A DNA stretch of 64,000 bases, from contig JBAKBP010000207.1 of NCBI GenBank assembly GCA_037953745.1, positions 124,001-188,000 of the forward strand, written 5' to 3'. Below are positions 20,065 to 29,615 of this stretch, piece by piece. Each line of letters starts with the position of its first letter. Position 1 is the stretch's first letter. Under the pieces are notes generated by a model that did not search any database, was not told the DNA's origin, and saw only the letters and a list, made by a program, of their open reading frames with translations. The position numbers and the translations under genes were made by a program. This DNA is from Lithodes maja (Eukaryota > Arthropoda > Malacostraca > Decapoda > Lithodidae).

Positions 20065-20623
20065 CTCCTCTGTTTGCCCTTGATATAATTATCTTGTATC
20101 TATAGGGGATATTTGTTTTCTTATTATTAAAAGTTAAATGGAAAACATCAGATTTTTCACTCTCCATATATCTTTTTTCCAATATTCCAAATGCTATTAT
20201 CATTTCACCTTTACAAATAAACATACCTATAATTTTTATAAACTTAATCCAATTATTACCCGAAATAAGTTTGAATTTACCACCCAGAGCGAATCTATAC
20301 ATGGTACTTTCAGAAGCAGATTTCCTTCTTGTTAGTTTCTTCCTCGCCCCTATAGAGCCTCTCAGGTGTGCCCCCTCGGGTCCAGATACATTGGTTGCCT
20401 CCTCCCCTCCATATTTTCCAGTGCCGATATTAAAGCAAACTTGTTCATCGTCTTCAAGAGAAGATATCCGGTGGTTGGGGTTGGGGTTGGATATGTTACT
20501 ACGGTGGATAAAATAATCCTTTCCTGTAATGTTGCAGACGATGAAACCATATCCGTCTTTAATATTGTACCATTTCACCTTTCCAGAAAGGGTGGTGGTG
20601 GCGGTGTCACATTCCAATACCAT
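20024..20623 (-). CDS. Y-box/cold-shock domain protein
   Basis: 199 codons from an ATG at 20623. Residues 13-85 form a cold-shock domain: G-K-V-K-W-Y-N start, RNP1-like K-D-G-Y-G-F-I (22-28) and RNP2-like D-Y-F-I-H-R-S (36-42). The following loop, ending E-E-A-T-N-V-S-G-P-E-G (74-84), is characteristic of animal Y-box proteins rather than bacterial cold-shock proteins. Such proteins bind single-stranded DNA and RNA and regulate mRNA. A basic R-K-K-L-T-R-R-K segment follows, then an unassigned domain (about 105-185) and a Gly tract. Capture of a host Y-box gene is likely. The frame seems to continue at 19807-20064 after a C6 homopolymer. The start overlaps the end of the 730-aa gene by 17 bases. 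Confidence 0.8.
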   Translation of the reverse strand: MVLECDTATTTLSGKVKWYNIKDGYGFIVCNITGKDYFIHRSNISNPNPNHRISSLEDDEQVCFNIGTGKYGGEEATNVSGPEGAHLRGSIGARKKLTRRKSASESTMYRFALGGKFKLISGNNWIKFIKIIGMFICKGEMIIAFGILEKRYMESEKSDVFHLTFNNKKTNIPYRYKIIISRANRGGGGGGYIPTKTTN

Positions 20624-22799
20624 AATGGAGAGTGTATGTATGATGAGACCCAGTCATAAATTCTAGGGCCTTATATACCCCCCGCATCCTATTCTCAACC
20701 ATTTGGCGGACAAACAAATCACCGATGAAGGTTGAGTGAGTTATAGAAAGTCTTCCTTTGGTGTTTGAAAGATAACCTAATCTTTGCGCTATAACCATAC
20801 ACACATATTCTAGGATGTGGAATTGATAATATTGAGCCAAGCCATATATACCGGAAATATCTTTAGGTCCCAAAGTTATTATACCATCGTCGCCTAAATA
20901 TTCGTCGACCAATTTGCGTAATATCCAATAATCCCCTTGATATTCAATGTCCGTAGTGAAAGGTTCGTGATACGCCAATGCTTGAAAAAATTCGCTCATC
21001 GATATTAGTCTATTTTTGGGAACTCGTAACACAATACAGTCTTCAGATGAACCAAAGTCGGGGATCCATTTGATGTTATAAAATGGAGCATCGATATTCC
21101 AAAAGTGTCTTTTCATCATCACAATAAATGTGATTTCATCCTCTGGCTTCCTACTTGCGACGACCACCCTCCACCGCCACGCCCGCCTTTTTAAACATGG
21201 GGATAATTTGAATAATATACTCAACCAATGATTGTATCTTCCCCTACTGCACATTTTTCTGAATGTAGCCCGAAAATTCGGATGTATCTCAAAGATGGAT
21301 TTCGTTCCTTTCATGTCCATTGCATGTTCAACCATAAATTCAAGGTGTGTCTGAAGGTATGGTGGGGGTAAACGTATCCATTCCGAGAACTCCATGAAAA
21401 GTAATTCGAATAATACGTAGGGTTGAGTGAATTCTATGAAGTCTTCCTTGGAAATGTTTTTATAATGACCAGGATCCCACCCCGATAAAAACAAGTAATA
21501 TTCCTGGTGTTTAAAAAATAACCACATTGACATCCAATCATTTCTATTTTTAAATATATTATTGGCACGTTCAATTAATGGCTCAAACCTACTATACTCA
21601 CCAGTTCTAGTAATCTCCCCAGTTTTAATTATTTCTTTGAAGGTTTTCATTATTAATCTTAGGTCCAACATATCCAGGACCTTCCAGAGTTTCCCATCAA
21701 TAACGATTTTGATGCAGTTGGGTAGACAAAATGGTTTCAGCGTTATGTCAACTTTGGTTTTCTCTTTGAGGCCATATTCAAACACGAGGGGGTAGTATTC
21801 TGGAGGTAGACATATATCGTTAATTTGGTGACCCATATAATAGTGGTTTCGGGATTTTCGGAAATGAAAGTTTGCATGGATGGATACAGTATATTCACGA
21901 TTGTATGGTGGTAGCCAGTGTATTAGCGGCTTACCCCCCACCAATATAAGATTGTAGTCGAATATAAATGTGAGTTCGACCCGTTTATCACCTCCTTGCA
22001 ACTCGCGGGCGAATTGGGCTGTGTAGCGATACACCAACTGCTTCCAATGTGGGACATATAGGCGCTCCAATGTGCGGAAAATAGAAGTATTGTCATATTT
22101 CCACTCTTGAGTAGGTGTAAGAAGAAAAGGTACGAGACCCTCTATATTCAGTGGCGCTATGACCGTATTGGGGTCAAATTTCAAAGATACGCACACCCTA
22201 TCATTGGGGTAATAGAATGGGAGTATGAGGTGTGGTAGAAAAAAGTATTCCACCATGGCACATTTTTTATTGAAACTATCCATCATGGCTCTGGTATCTT
22301 TATTCCATAATAATTGTTCATATCGTTGATGTTTAAACTCAAGCCAGGTGGTGGTGAGGTTAACGGTGGGCTGCTTGTGATGCAGTGCATATTCATTTCG
22401 TTCTTGGTGCACTTTTGTTAGCTCGTTATTTAGTTTGTTAAGATTTTCACTAATACCGCTATTGCCAACATTATATGTCCAATTTAAATAGACTGTATAT
22501 TTATTGATTTCTTTATCCAAGGCAATTAAGTAATAATTAAGGTCTTCATATAAAAATGGTATGTTAAAGCTGAACATATAAGATATCGGTCGTATACATA
22601 TAGGCATGGGTAAGTTGTAATATTCCCCTCTCAGCGAGTCAATATACATGGTGGTGCTATTGTTATATGTGTTCCGGTCAGGAATAGATGTAAAATAAAT
22701 ATCCAAATAAAAAAACTCCAAAGGGGGGGTAATATTGTTTAGGTGGCCCGCATTAACATATTGGTGATATTTTGTTAATGGTATATAATGTAGGGCCAT
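20607..22799 (-). CDS. Hypothetical protein, 730 aa, possible BTB-like C-terminal region
   Basis: A long clean frame from an ATG at 22799, rich in Tyr, Trp and Phe. Most of it is unrecognised. Residues about 595-690 have a spacing that recalls a BTB/POZ or SKP1 fold: a V-P-K-N-R-L-I-S-M-S-E-F-F segment, a stretch ending in a Y-L-G-D-D turn, then a helical L-A-Q-Y-Y-Q-F segment before a Cys. BTB proteins act as adaptors for cullin ubiquitin ligases, but this assignment is tentative. A decayed partial copy lies at 26880-27600 on the same strand. The gene sits upstream of the cold-shock gene with overlapping ends, so the two are probably transcribed together. Confidence 0.75.
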   Translation of the reverse strand: MALHYIPLTKYHQYVNAGHLNNITPPLEFFYLDIYFTSIPDRNTYNNSTTMYIDSLRGEYYNLPMPICIRPISYMFSFNIPFLYEDLNYYLIALDKEINKYTVYLNWTYNVGNSGISENLNKLNNELTKVHQERNEYALHHKQPTVNLTTTWLEFKHQRYEQLLWNKDTRAMMDSFNKKCAMVEYFFLPHLILPFYYPNDRVCVSLKFDPNTVIAPLNIEGLVPFLLTPTQEWKYDNTSIFRTLERLYVPHWKQLVYRYTAQFARELQGGDKRVELTFIFDYNLILVGGKPLIHWLPPYNREYTVSIHANFHFRKSRNHYYMGHQINDICLPPEYYPLVFEYGLKEKTKVDITLKPFCLPNCIKIVIDGKLWKVLDMLDLRLIMKTFKEIIKTGEITRTGEYSRFEPLIERANNIFKNRNDWMSMWLFFKHQEYYLFLSGWDPGHYKNISKEDFIEFTQPYVLFELLFMEFSEWIRLPPPYLQTHLEFMVEHAMDMKGTKSIFEIHPNFRATFRKMCSRGRYNHWLSILFKLSPCLKRRAWRWRVVVASRKPEDEITFIVMMKRHFWNIDAPFYNIKWIPDFGSSEDCIVLRVPKNRLISMSEFFQALAYHEPFTTDIEYQGDYWILRKLVDEYLGDDGIITLGPKDISGIYGLAQYYQFHILEYVCMVIAQRLGYLSNTKGRLSITHSTFIGDLFVRQMVENRMRGVYKALEFMTGSHHTYTLHYGIGM

Positions 22800-22961
22800 A
22801 TGTAAAGAAAGGTTCCTGCCGAGTTTTATCGTTAAGACTGGGCAGACGCAAATACTCTTAGTTTATTATATATATATATAGTGGATGTGATTTCATTGAT
22901 ATGGAAAAGGATTTGTTTATCCACTGACCAATCATAACCACTGGATATATTCTCTTGATAT

Positions 22962-23237
22962 TTAAGTGATTTCTTCTTCTTCTTCGTCTTCTTCTTCTTC
23001 TTCTTCTTCTTCTTCTTCTTCTTCTACTTCTTCTTCTTCTACTTCTTCTTCTACTTCTTCTTCTTCTTTTTCTTCTTCTTCTTCTTCTTCTTCTTCTTCT
23101 TCTACTACTTCATCTTCATCTATTTGTATTTCAAAACTATTATTTTGTTTTTGTTTTGTATTTATGTCTTCCAATAATGCAAGTATATAATATTGTATAT
23201 TATTGGTTTTATCAAATAGACGAATGATTGTTTTCAT
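22962..23237 (-). CDS. Possible small protein with poly-Glu tail, 91 aa
   Basis: The ATG is at 23237. The first 43 residues are an ordinary mixed sequence; the rest is almost entirely Glu with occasional Val, Lys and Asp, from a CTT/TTC microsatellite. The non-repeat N-terminus and its ATG make a real small acidic protein possible. The repeat alone would keep any frame open, so support is weak. The decayed copy at 27.7 kb lacks this segment. Confidence 0.35.
   Translation of the reverse strand: MKTIIRLFDKTNNIQYYILALLEDINTKQKQNNSFEIQIDEDEVVEEEEEEEEEEEKEEEEVEEEVEEEEVEEEEEEEEEEEEDEEEEEIT
22974..23109. repeat. (CTT)n microsatellite
   Basis: About 136 bases of nearly pure CTT repeats with a few CTA, CGT and TTT interruptions. 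It encodes poly-Glu on the minus strand and poly-Ser on the plus strand. Confidence 0.9.
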
Positions 23238-23456
23238 ATTTTTAACATTAAATAGATGAATGTTTTTTTTTATATTTTTATCTATACAATTTTTTGATTT
23301 CTTGCCTAATTTATATCTAATTTTTCTATTATTATTACTAATATTTTTAGAGATAAGGGTAATTTTTTATATAATTATATACATGTAAAATTATATATTA
23401 TTTACTTATGTCATGGTGTAGAACTCCTGGATAGTGGAGGCGGGGCTTATTAAATA

Positions 23457-23466
23457 ATATAAAAAG
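23457..23466 (+). promoter_or_regulatory. TATA box of the VWA gene
   Basis: A TATAAAAAGG element lies about 85 bases upstream of the exon 1 start. The same element and about 20 flanking bases are preserved in the decayed copy at about 27894-27915, so it belongs to the duplicated gene. Confidence 0.55.
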
Positions 23467-23544
23467 GCCGGATACATTTAACCTGATGCCATTCCCATCT
23501 GAAGCTGTCTATGAGAAGATTATTTGGGTTAAGTCCCATATGAG

Positions 23545-26500
23545 ATGATGGACGAATATGGCTATAGGGGTTGGACACCGTCACCGCCACCGTCACCGCC
23601 ACCGTCACCGTTATTCCCCCCCGAGGAGGAGAATGAAGATGAGGAACAAGATTATGGCGACTTAACCACTGATGCCGAACTCTACACCATAAATGTTCAG
23701 GTAATTTAAAACATTATTGTTTCTTATTAATTTATTTTTATAGTGTTTAGATTTATTATTATATATAGACTGAATTCATATACAGTGGAGGTAATATATC
23801 ATATCTCGGTTAAATTAATATAATATATAATTTTTTATTCTTATATTACAGGGAGAGGGTGAGGCGATCCAACATCATACCATCCTAAAGATGCCATCAG
23901 AGATGCCCGAGGAGCTAGCCCCTGACACCAACGCCCGAACCTACAACATTGTCATGGTCGATTGCTCAGGATCCATGAGCGGTATTTGGAAGGAATTTTC
24001 GTGTGGGTGGAATGAACACATTTCTCCCGTACTCGAGGAACATACCAGGATCTATACCTTCGGTACAAATGTGAACTTCATTCGTACTGGGACGAGGATT
24101 GAATATGGGGATTTTACGGGTGGTAAGACGAATCTCACTAATGCACTTGGCATGATGGTGGCGGAGATACATGATTGTGAGGCGGAGTATGTAAATGTCT
24201 TCTTGGTGACAGATGGTGGACACAACTCAACTAATATACAACCTAATACGGTCTTGGATAATCTGGTGGCACCATCTTCTCATAAAGTGGTTAATGTGTT
24301 TGTATTGGGAGTGGGCAATGCTTTTCCAACCATGTACAGCCTCCACCTGCGTTCACGCCTACACAATGGAAACTCCAATATTCCCACACTCTTCCGGGTC
24401 AAAATTAGAGCAGAAATGAAAGAGACCTTGCAGAGTATGGCCGGCCACGTCTCTTCTGGTGTATCCAGTAAACTAATACTGTCCGAGGGTGGGTTCTCAC
24501 TTCCCAACACTGTGACCAAGAATGCCTTTCACCTCAACGAATATGTGTATTACCCTAAAGATCCAAACCAGGTGAAACGACAAACAATCACCATAGGCTA
24601 CCGGAGTGGTCATATCTGTTTAGAAGCTAAGCTAATGAGCGTCCCTGTCCTCATGGATGTTTTTTGTCAATGGAATAGCGTTATGATCCAAAAACATATC
24701 AATAAGGAATCCCTATCTCCTAACCCTCTGGATTTCATGGACAGATTGTTCAAGGTCACCCTCAAGTCCGTCAATGATACCTCCAAACATGCGGACTATA
24801 TGTCAAAATTTCAAGAGCTGAAGGAATCAGTAGAGGAAGTGATAACGGGAACAATTGTCGATGAGTTAAGACTAGCAGATCAAATTCTAAAAAGTACAGC
24901 TAGTGGTGGCAAGTATCAAACCAAAGTCCTGAAGTTGAAAGGTTACAATAATATGGACTATGATAAGGATATGACAGATTTCTGGGGGGTAGTGGAAGTT
25001 AACATGGACCATATAAAATCCATTAAAGACACAGACGATGACGTGTGTTGTCTTACCCAGAGTTCAACCATACAAGACCTCCAGGATTCGGAGGATTTGA
25101 AGACCCTCAAGAAATTTGAGTTCCTCAAGAAGTTTACAATTTCTGGTATCGGGGTGGTTGCCCCAATGCGTGACTCTGTATCAATCAATAGCTGGTCTTT
25201 TGGTATCAGGGCTATCCTGGGTCAACCCCTCACGACTGTCAGTCAGACGGGTATGGAAGAATTTGCCAACACAAACTCATTTTTACCTGGACATGACAAG
25301 ATAGTCCAACTGAAGAATAACGATGAAAATTCTCGCTTTAACGCGGTGGTGCCCGTGTTCCCCCCCGGAGTCGCCAAAATAATGGGACCAATTGTAAACA
25401 CAAGGTTATACGCCATGTGCGCCACATTTGCTCTCCTCAAGAATCCACATATAGTTGATTTTAATATTCACTTTGTGGCTCTGGGTGTGCTATGGGCGCG
25501 CGTGTTACATGAGTTCCCAAATGTCCCACGCCCAGAGTATATACAGCGTTACATCTTAAAGATTGACGCAACGGCAAACCTGTACATCAAACGAAAGGGT
25601 CACCAAAAGTTTTGGAGAACGCTCACAGACCAACCCTCCCAAGCCCTGATGGCTGAGGGTACAGTGAATGGAGATATAATGAAGTGCGAATCTATGATCA
25701 AGCCCATGTTTATTCTGCACCTACAACAGCCCTCCGATCCCACGACAATCACCCCCATTGTAAAGCTCATGTTGCTGGAATATATTGGCCGCTGTCTGGC
25801 TCGTTACGATGGGCCCACGCCCTTCATTGACTTCTTTGTCGAGAAGCTCGCTGATGAGACTGAGAGGTTTGATTGTTGCCAAGTGTGTATACAGGCACTC
25901 ATGAAGGGAGTGTATCGGCTAGAGGATTACTACACGTTGGAGGAAGTAGAAAAGGCTGCAAAGAAGGAGGTAAAAACAGTTTGTTGGAGTGAAGATATAA
26001 AACAGGATTTAGAGCCCTCCATAGAAGATACAGACATAACTGTCAACCGAAGAAAGGTATTCAATCTTCGCAACGTATCCAGTGCTGGTGATGTTTCCTT
26101 GCGCACCTTGCGCACCTTTGCTGCCGATGGTATAGTTTCACTTCAGACAGTAGAGGAGCTTTTCAGTGATGAAAACTTGCTCATTTATATAGTGCACGCT
26201 CTGCAAAATCGCAAATCTAGTAAGAGACTCGCTGAACAAATGCCAACTCATGAAGGTGCTGTCAAGATAATTAAAGATAATGTTAAGTGTGAGATCTCCT
26301 CTATCTTCAGGGGGGAGGCATTACAAACGGTATTGGTAAATTCTGTGAAAAGAGGATGGTTAAAGGCCTACAGAGATGTTCACCATGGTGTTTTGGTACA
26401 ACCCCTGCTCCAATCCGATATTGTGAGGAAAGCACAAGCTCTTGGAGTGAATGTGACCGAGGCAACGTTCGACCAGGTATATAAAAACTACCATGCCGAT

Positions 26501-26803
26501 TCCGGGCTAGTGCGTAATGCGTGTCAGATTCACGACTGCCCTTTCTTTCTGATCCCAAATCGTACATTCAATCAACACCTCACTGTAGCCCGTCAGATGT
26601 ATACAGAATTCCCACATGCAGCGCACCAAAGTGTTTATAATGATCGCAAAATGGACAATTCTATTATGATGTCCAACTTGGAGGAGGGTACCCATAGCCA
26701 CTCTCGTAAATCCATCCCTCGAACAATCATCGCATCCCTTGAAGGCCAGTTAATCGAATTGAAGAAGAGTTACAATGCTTTAGAGCTTATAAAGCTATTG
26801 TAG
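23545..26803 (+). CDS. Von Willebrand factor A domain protein with one intron, about 1,035 aa
   Basis: Proposed exons are 23545-23700 and 23852-26803; the reading frame is kept across the junction. Exon 1 encodes 52 residues with a Pro/Ser-rich and then acidic stretch. Exon 2 is open for 983 codons, including 13 before its first ATG at 23891. The VWA domain (counted from 23891) has a metal-binding MIDAS site: D-C-S-G-S at 24-28, Thr in G-G-K-T-N at 80 and Asp in V-T-D-G-G at 108. About 800 further residues are unrecognised. VWA domains mediate metal-dependent protein contacts. The gene is less AT-rich than its neighbours, which with the intron suggests acquisition from a eukaryote. A start at 23891 without splicing is the alternative (970 aa). 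A decayed copy follows at 27920-28865. Confidence 0.75.
23701..23851 (+). other. Spliceosomal-type intron, 151 bp, phase 0
   Basis: The donor is CAG|GTAATT and the acceptor is a T-rich tract ending in TTACAG. It is AT-rich and has a stop two codons after the donor, so it cannot be read through. Removing it joins two frames that match. The decayed copy keeps both splice sites (donor at 28094, acceptor ending 28569) around a longer interior of 476 bases. Confidence 0.65.
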
Positions 26804-26825
26804 CATTGCGGTAGCGAGCTTTGTA

Positions 26826-26836
26826 AATAAAATAAA
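26826..26836 (+). terminator. Polyadenylation signal of the VWA gene
   Basis: Two overlapping AATAAA hexamers lie 23 bases after the VWA stop codon. The same tail, with a CTTTGTAAATA lead-in, recurs several times in the decayed region to about 29520. Confidence 0.6.
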
Positions 26837-26844
26837 TGTTTTTA

Positions 26845-26879
26845 TTCACAAACTTCGGAGGGAGATCACTAGGCAGAGA
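26845..26879. repeat. 35-bp patch copied from the gene at 30.6 kb
   Basis: This stretch matches 30569-30604, inside the acidic protein gene, in the same orientation. Its last 25 bases are identical and there are about two differences before them. It sits exactly between the VWA 3' end and the decayed copy of the 730-aa gene, like filler DNA at a rearrangement junction. Confidence 0.75.
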
Positions 26880-27600
26880 TTTTGATGCAGTTGGGGAAAG
26901 AAAATAGTTTCAGCGTTATGTCAATTTTGGTTTTCTCTTTTAGGCCATATTATTCAAGCATGAGGGGATAATATTCGGGAGGTAGACAAATATCGTTAAT
27001 TTGGTAACCCATACAATAGTGGTTTCGGGACTTTCGGAAATGAAAGTTTGCATGGATGGATATAGTATATTCACTATTGTATGGTGGTAGCCAGTGTATT
27101 AGCGGCTTACCCCCACCAATATAAGATTGTGGTCGAATGTAAATGTGAGTTCGACCCATTTATCGCCGACACCGGTCACCGCCAACATCTTAGTGATGAT
27201 AGGGTTGCAGATCTGTTCAATTTGTGTCTGCCTGTGTGTAACACTCTGCCATTTCGATCACCTCCTTGCAACTCGCGGGTGAATTGGGCTGTGTAGCGGT
27301 ACACCAACTGCTTCCAATGTGGGATATATAGGCGCTCCAATGTATGGAAAATAGAAGCCCCTCTTGAGTAGGTGTAAGAATAAAAAGGTACGAGACCCTC
27401 TATATTCAGTGGCGCTATGACTGTTTTGGTGTCAAATTTCAAAGATACGCACACCCTATTATTGGGGTAATGGAATGGGAGTATGAGGTGTGGTAGAATA
27501 AAGTATTCCACCGGCACATTTTTTATCGAAACTATCCATCATGGTTTTATTCATTAATAATTGTTCATATCTGTGATGTTTAAAATCACGCCATGTGTAG
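26880..27600 (-). pseudogene. Decayed partial copy of the 730-aa gene
   Basis: This is homologous to about 21705-22350 of the gene at 20607-22799, on the same strand. It covers roughly the codons around the H-F-R-K-S-R and W-L-P-P-Y-N segments and the preceding part. It has frame changes, an insertion near 27165-27250 absent from the parent, a deletion near 27360 and loss of both gene ends. No long frame remains. Further right the homology continues into the parent's upstream flank (27600 onward matches 22800 onward), so the duplication included the intergenic region. Confidence 0.85.
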
Positions 27601-27731
27601 AGAAAGGTTCCTGCCGAGTTTTATCATTGAGACTGGGCAGACGCAAATACGCTAATTTATTCTATATATATAAAGTGGATGTGATTTCATTGGTATGGAA
27701 AAGGATTTTTTATCCACTGGATATATTCTCT

Positions 27732-27885
27732 TGATATTTAACTGATTTCTTCTTCTTCACCTTCATAGTGTAAAACTCCCGGATATGAGTACAGTGGAGG
27801 CGGGGCTTTGATATTTAACCGATTTCTTCTTCTTCACCTTCATAGTGTAAAACTCCCGGATATGAGTACAGTGGAGGCGGGGCTT
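27732..27885. repeat. 77-bp tandem duplication
   Basis: Two near-identical 77-base units lie directly upstream of the decayed VWA copy. They correspond to parts of 22960-22985 and 23415-23448 of the parental spacer, with the CTT microsatellite and the poly-Glu frame deleted between. Confidence 0.8.
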
Positions 27886-27919
27886 GGTGAACAATATAAA
27901 AAGGCCGGATACATTTAGT

Positions 27920-28865
27920 ATGATACCATTCCCATCTGAAGAATGTCTACGAGAAGATTGTTTTGGTCAAGTCCCATATGAGATAATGGAAGAATATAGG
28001 TGTCGGACACCACCACCACCACCACCACCGTCACCGTCGGCCCCCCCCGAGGAGGAGAATGAAGATGAGGAGCTCTACACCTTAATTGTTAAGGTAATTT
28101 AACAATTATTGTTTCCATTAATTTATTTGTATACTGTTTATGGATTAATTTAATTTATATATATATATATAGACTGAATTCATATACAATGTTCTATCTT
28201 TAGGATGAACTAGAATGGACAATGTATTATTGATGTTAACCCGTGTAGGTGTCTATGTATTTTTGACCATTTTCTATACTCCCAAAATGATTCCCTTTCT
28301 CGAGGAGACTCATATACTTCGGAATGAATCTTTTCTTGGGTGGGGATAAGTCATAAAATCAAGAGAAGAACTTTCAATTTCAGTTTAGTAAATGTAATGA
28401 TTTTGACTTTATATTATATTTTTTTCAGTTGTAATATGTTTAGTTTTTACCATTCACCTCTTTCTTCAAAGTACGCTGGATTGAGATGTAGATGACTGAG
28501 ACACGGAGGTAATATATTATATCTCGGCTAAATTTATATAATTTATAATTTATTATTCTTATATTACAGGGGATCCAACATTGTAACATCCTAGATGTCC
28601 GAGGAGCAAGCCACCGGAGCGGTCATACCTGTTTAGAAGTTAAGCCAATGAGCGTCCCTGTCCTCATGTCTGATCCAAAAACATATTGATCGCAAAAAGG
28701 GTGATTCTATTACAATTTCCAACTTATAGAAGGGTACCTATAGCCGCTCTCATCCCTCGGAAAATCATGGCACCCCTTGAAGGCCAGTTAATTGAATAGA
28801 AGTGTTTCTATTCTTTAGAGCTATATAAAGCTATTACAGCATTGTAGAAGCTTTGTAAATAGAAT
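27920..28865 (+). pseudogene. Decayed copy of the VWA gene
   Basis: The TATA box, exon 1, donor and acceptor are preserved. Exon 1 here is open from an ATG at 27920 to the donor at 28094 (58 codons, with a run of prolines and an acidic tail) and lacks the frame change and stop seen at the start of the intact gene's leader. After the acceptor at 28569 only fragments of exon 2 remain: one matching about 24595-24660 and one matching about 26640-26830. The VWA domain and most of the body are gone, so the copy cannot be functional. The intron has gained about 325 bases. Confidence 0.85.
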
Positions 28866-29007
28866 ACTAAATTTAGACACTGTATATCTATCTCCCTCTT
28901 ATGGATGGATGGATGGTAGTAGGCACCTATAACCGCTCTCAATATAATGAATCACCATGAAGAGTAGAGTTTGAATAGGTAATAAACAATAACTAGAACA
29001 TAGACAT

Positions 29008-29080
29008 CCCTGTGGCAAAGAGCCAGTTGTTCCCTGTGGCAAAGAGCCAGTTGTTCCCTGTGGCAAAGAGCCAGTTGTTC
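29008..29080. repeat. 24-bp tandem repeat, three copies
   Basis: Three identical 24-base units begin at 29008, 29032 and 29056. They lie in non-coding sequence and have no link to a gene. Confidence 0.9.
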
Positions 29081-29239
29081 CCAGAATTATGGTGATAATT
29101 CGTTATTGTAGAACTGCGCTAGCTTTGTAAATAAAATAACTAGATCTAGACGCTGGATAATCCCCCTTACGGAACCGCTCTCAATCAATCACCACTCCCT
29201 TATGGATAGTAGAGTCTCTACTCTCAATACAAAGGTAAT

Positions 29240-29341
29240 AATTCATCATTGTAGAACTTACACATCTATCTTTAATTCGTCATTGTAGAACTTACACATC
29301 TATTTTTAATTCGTCATTGTGGAACTTACACATCTAACTTT
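29240..29341. repeat. 34-bp tandem repeat, three copies
   Basis: Three near-identical 34-base units begin at 29240, 29274 and 29308. A single shorter relative of the unit start appears near 29420 and again near 29580. Confidence 0.85.
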
Positions 29342-29615
29342 GTAAATAAAATACTAAATCTAGACTCCCTTATGGATGGTGGGTACTTTAGCCTCTTAAT
29401 ATAATTAATCACCATTATGGCGATAATTCGTCATTACAGAACTGCAGCTAGCTTTATAAATAAACTAATAAATCTAGTTATAGGGTGCCCTTATGGTAGC
29501 TAGCTTTGTAAATAAAATACCAATTTTTATCGACTTTTTTTATTCAGATAAAAAACCTATATTTAGTAATCACCACGACTCCAATTCGTCATTATAGAGA
29601 CGAATTAAAAATAGG

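Larger units (their letters stand above)
28866..29615. repeat. Gene-free region of degenerate short repeats
   Basis: No credible gene. It contains several decayed copies of the VWA gene's tail (a CTTTGTAAATAAAAT motif near 29120, 29338, 29453 and 29505), GGATGGATGGATGG near 28905, a 24-bp tandem at 29008-29080 and a 34-bp tandem at 29240-29341. Confidence 0.7.

Noticed and set aside
22966..23190. Poly-Ser plus-strand frame
   Set aside because: Produced by the CTT microsatellite; nothing outside the repeat looks coding on this strand.
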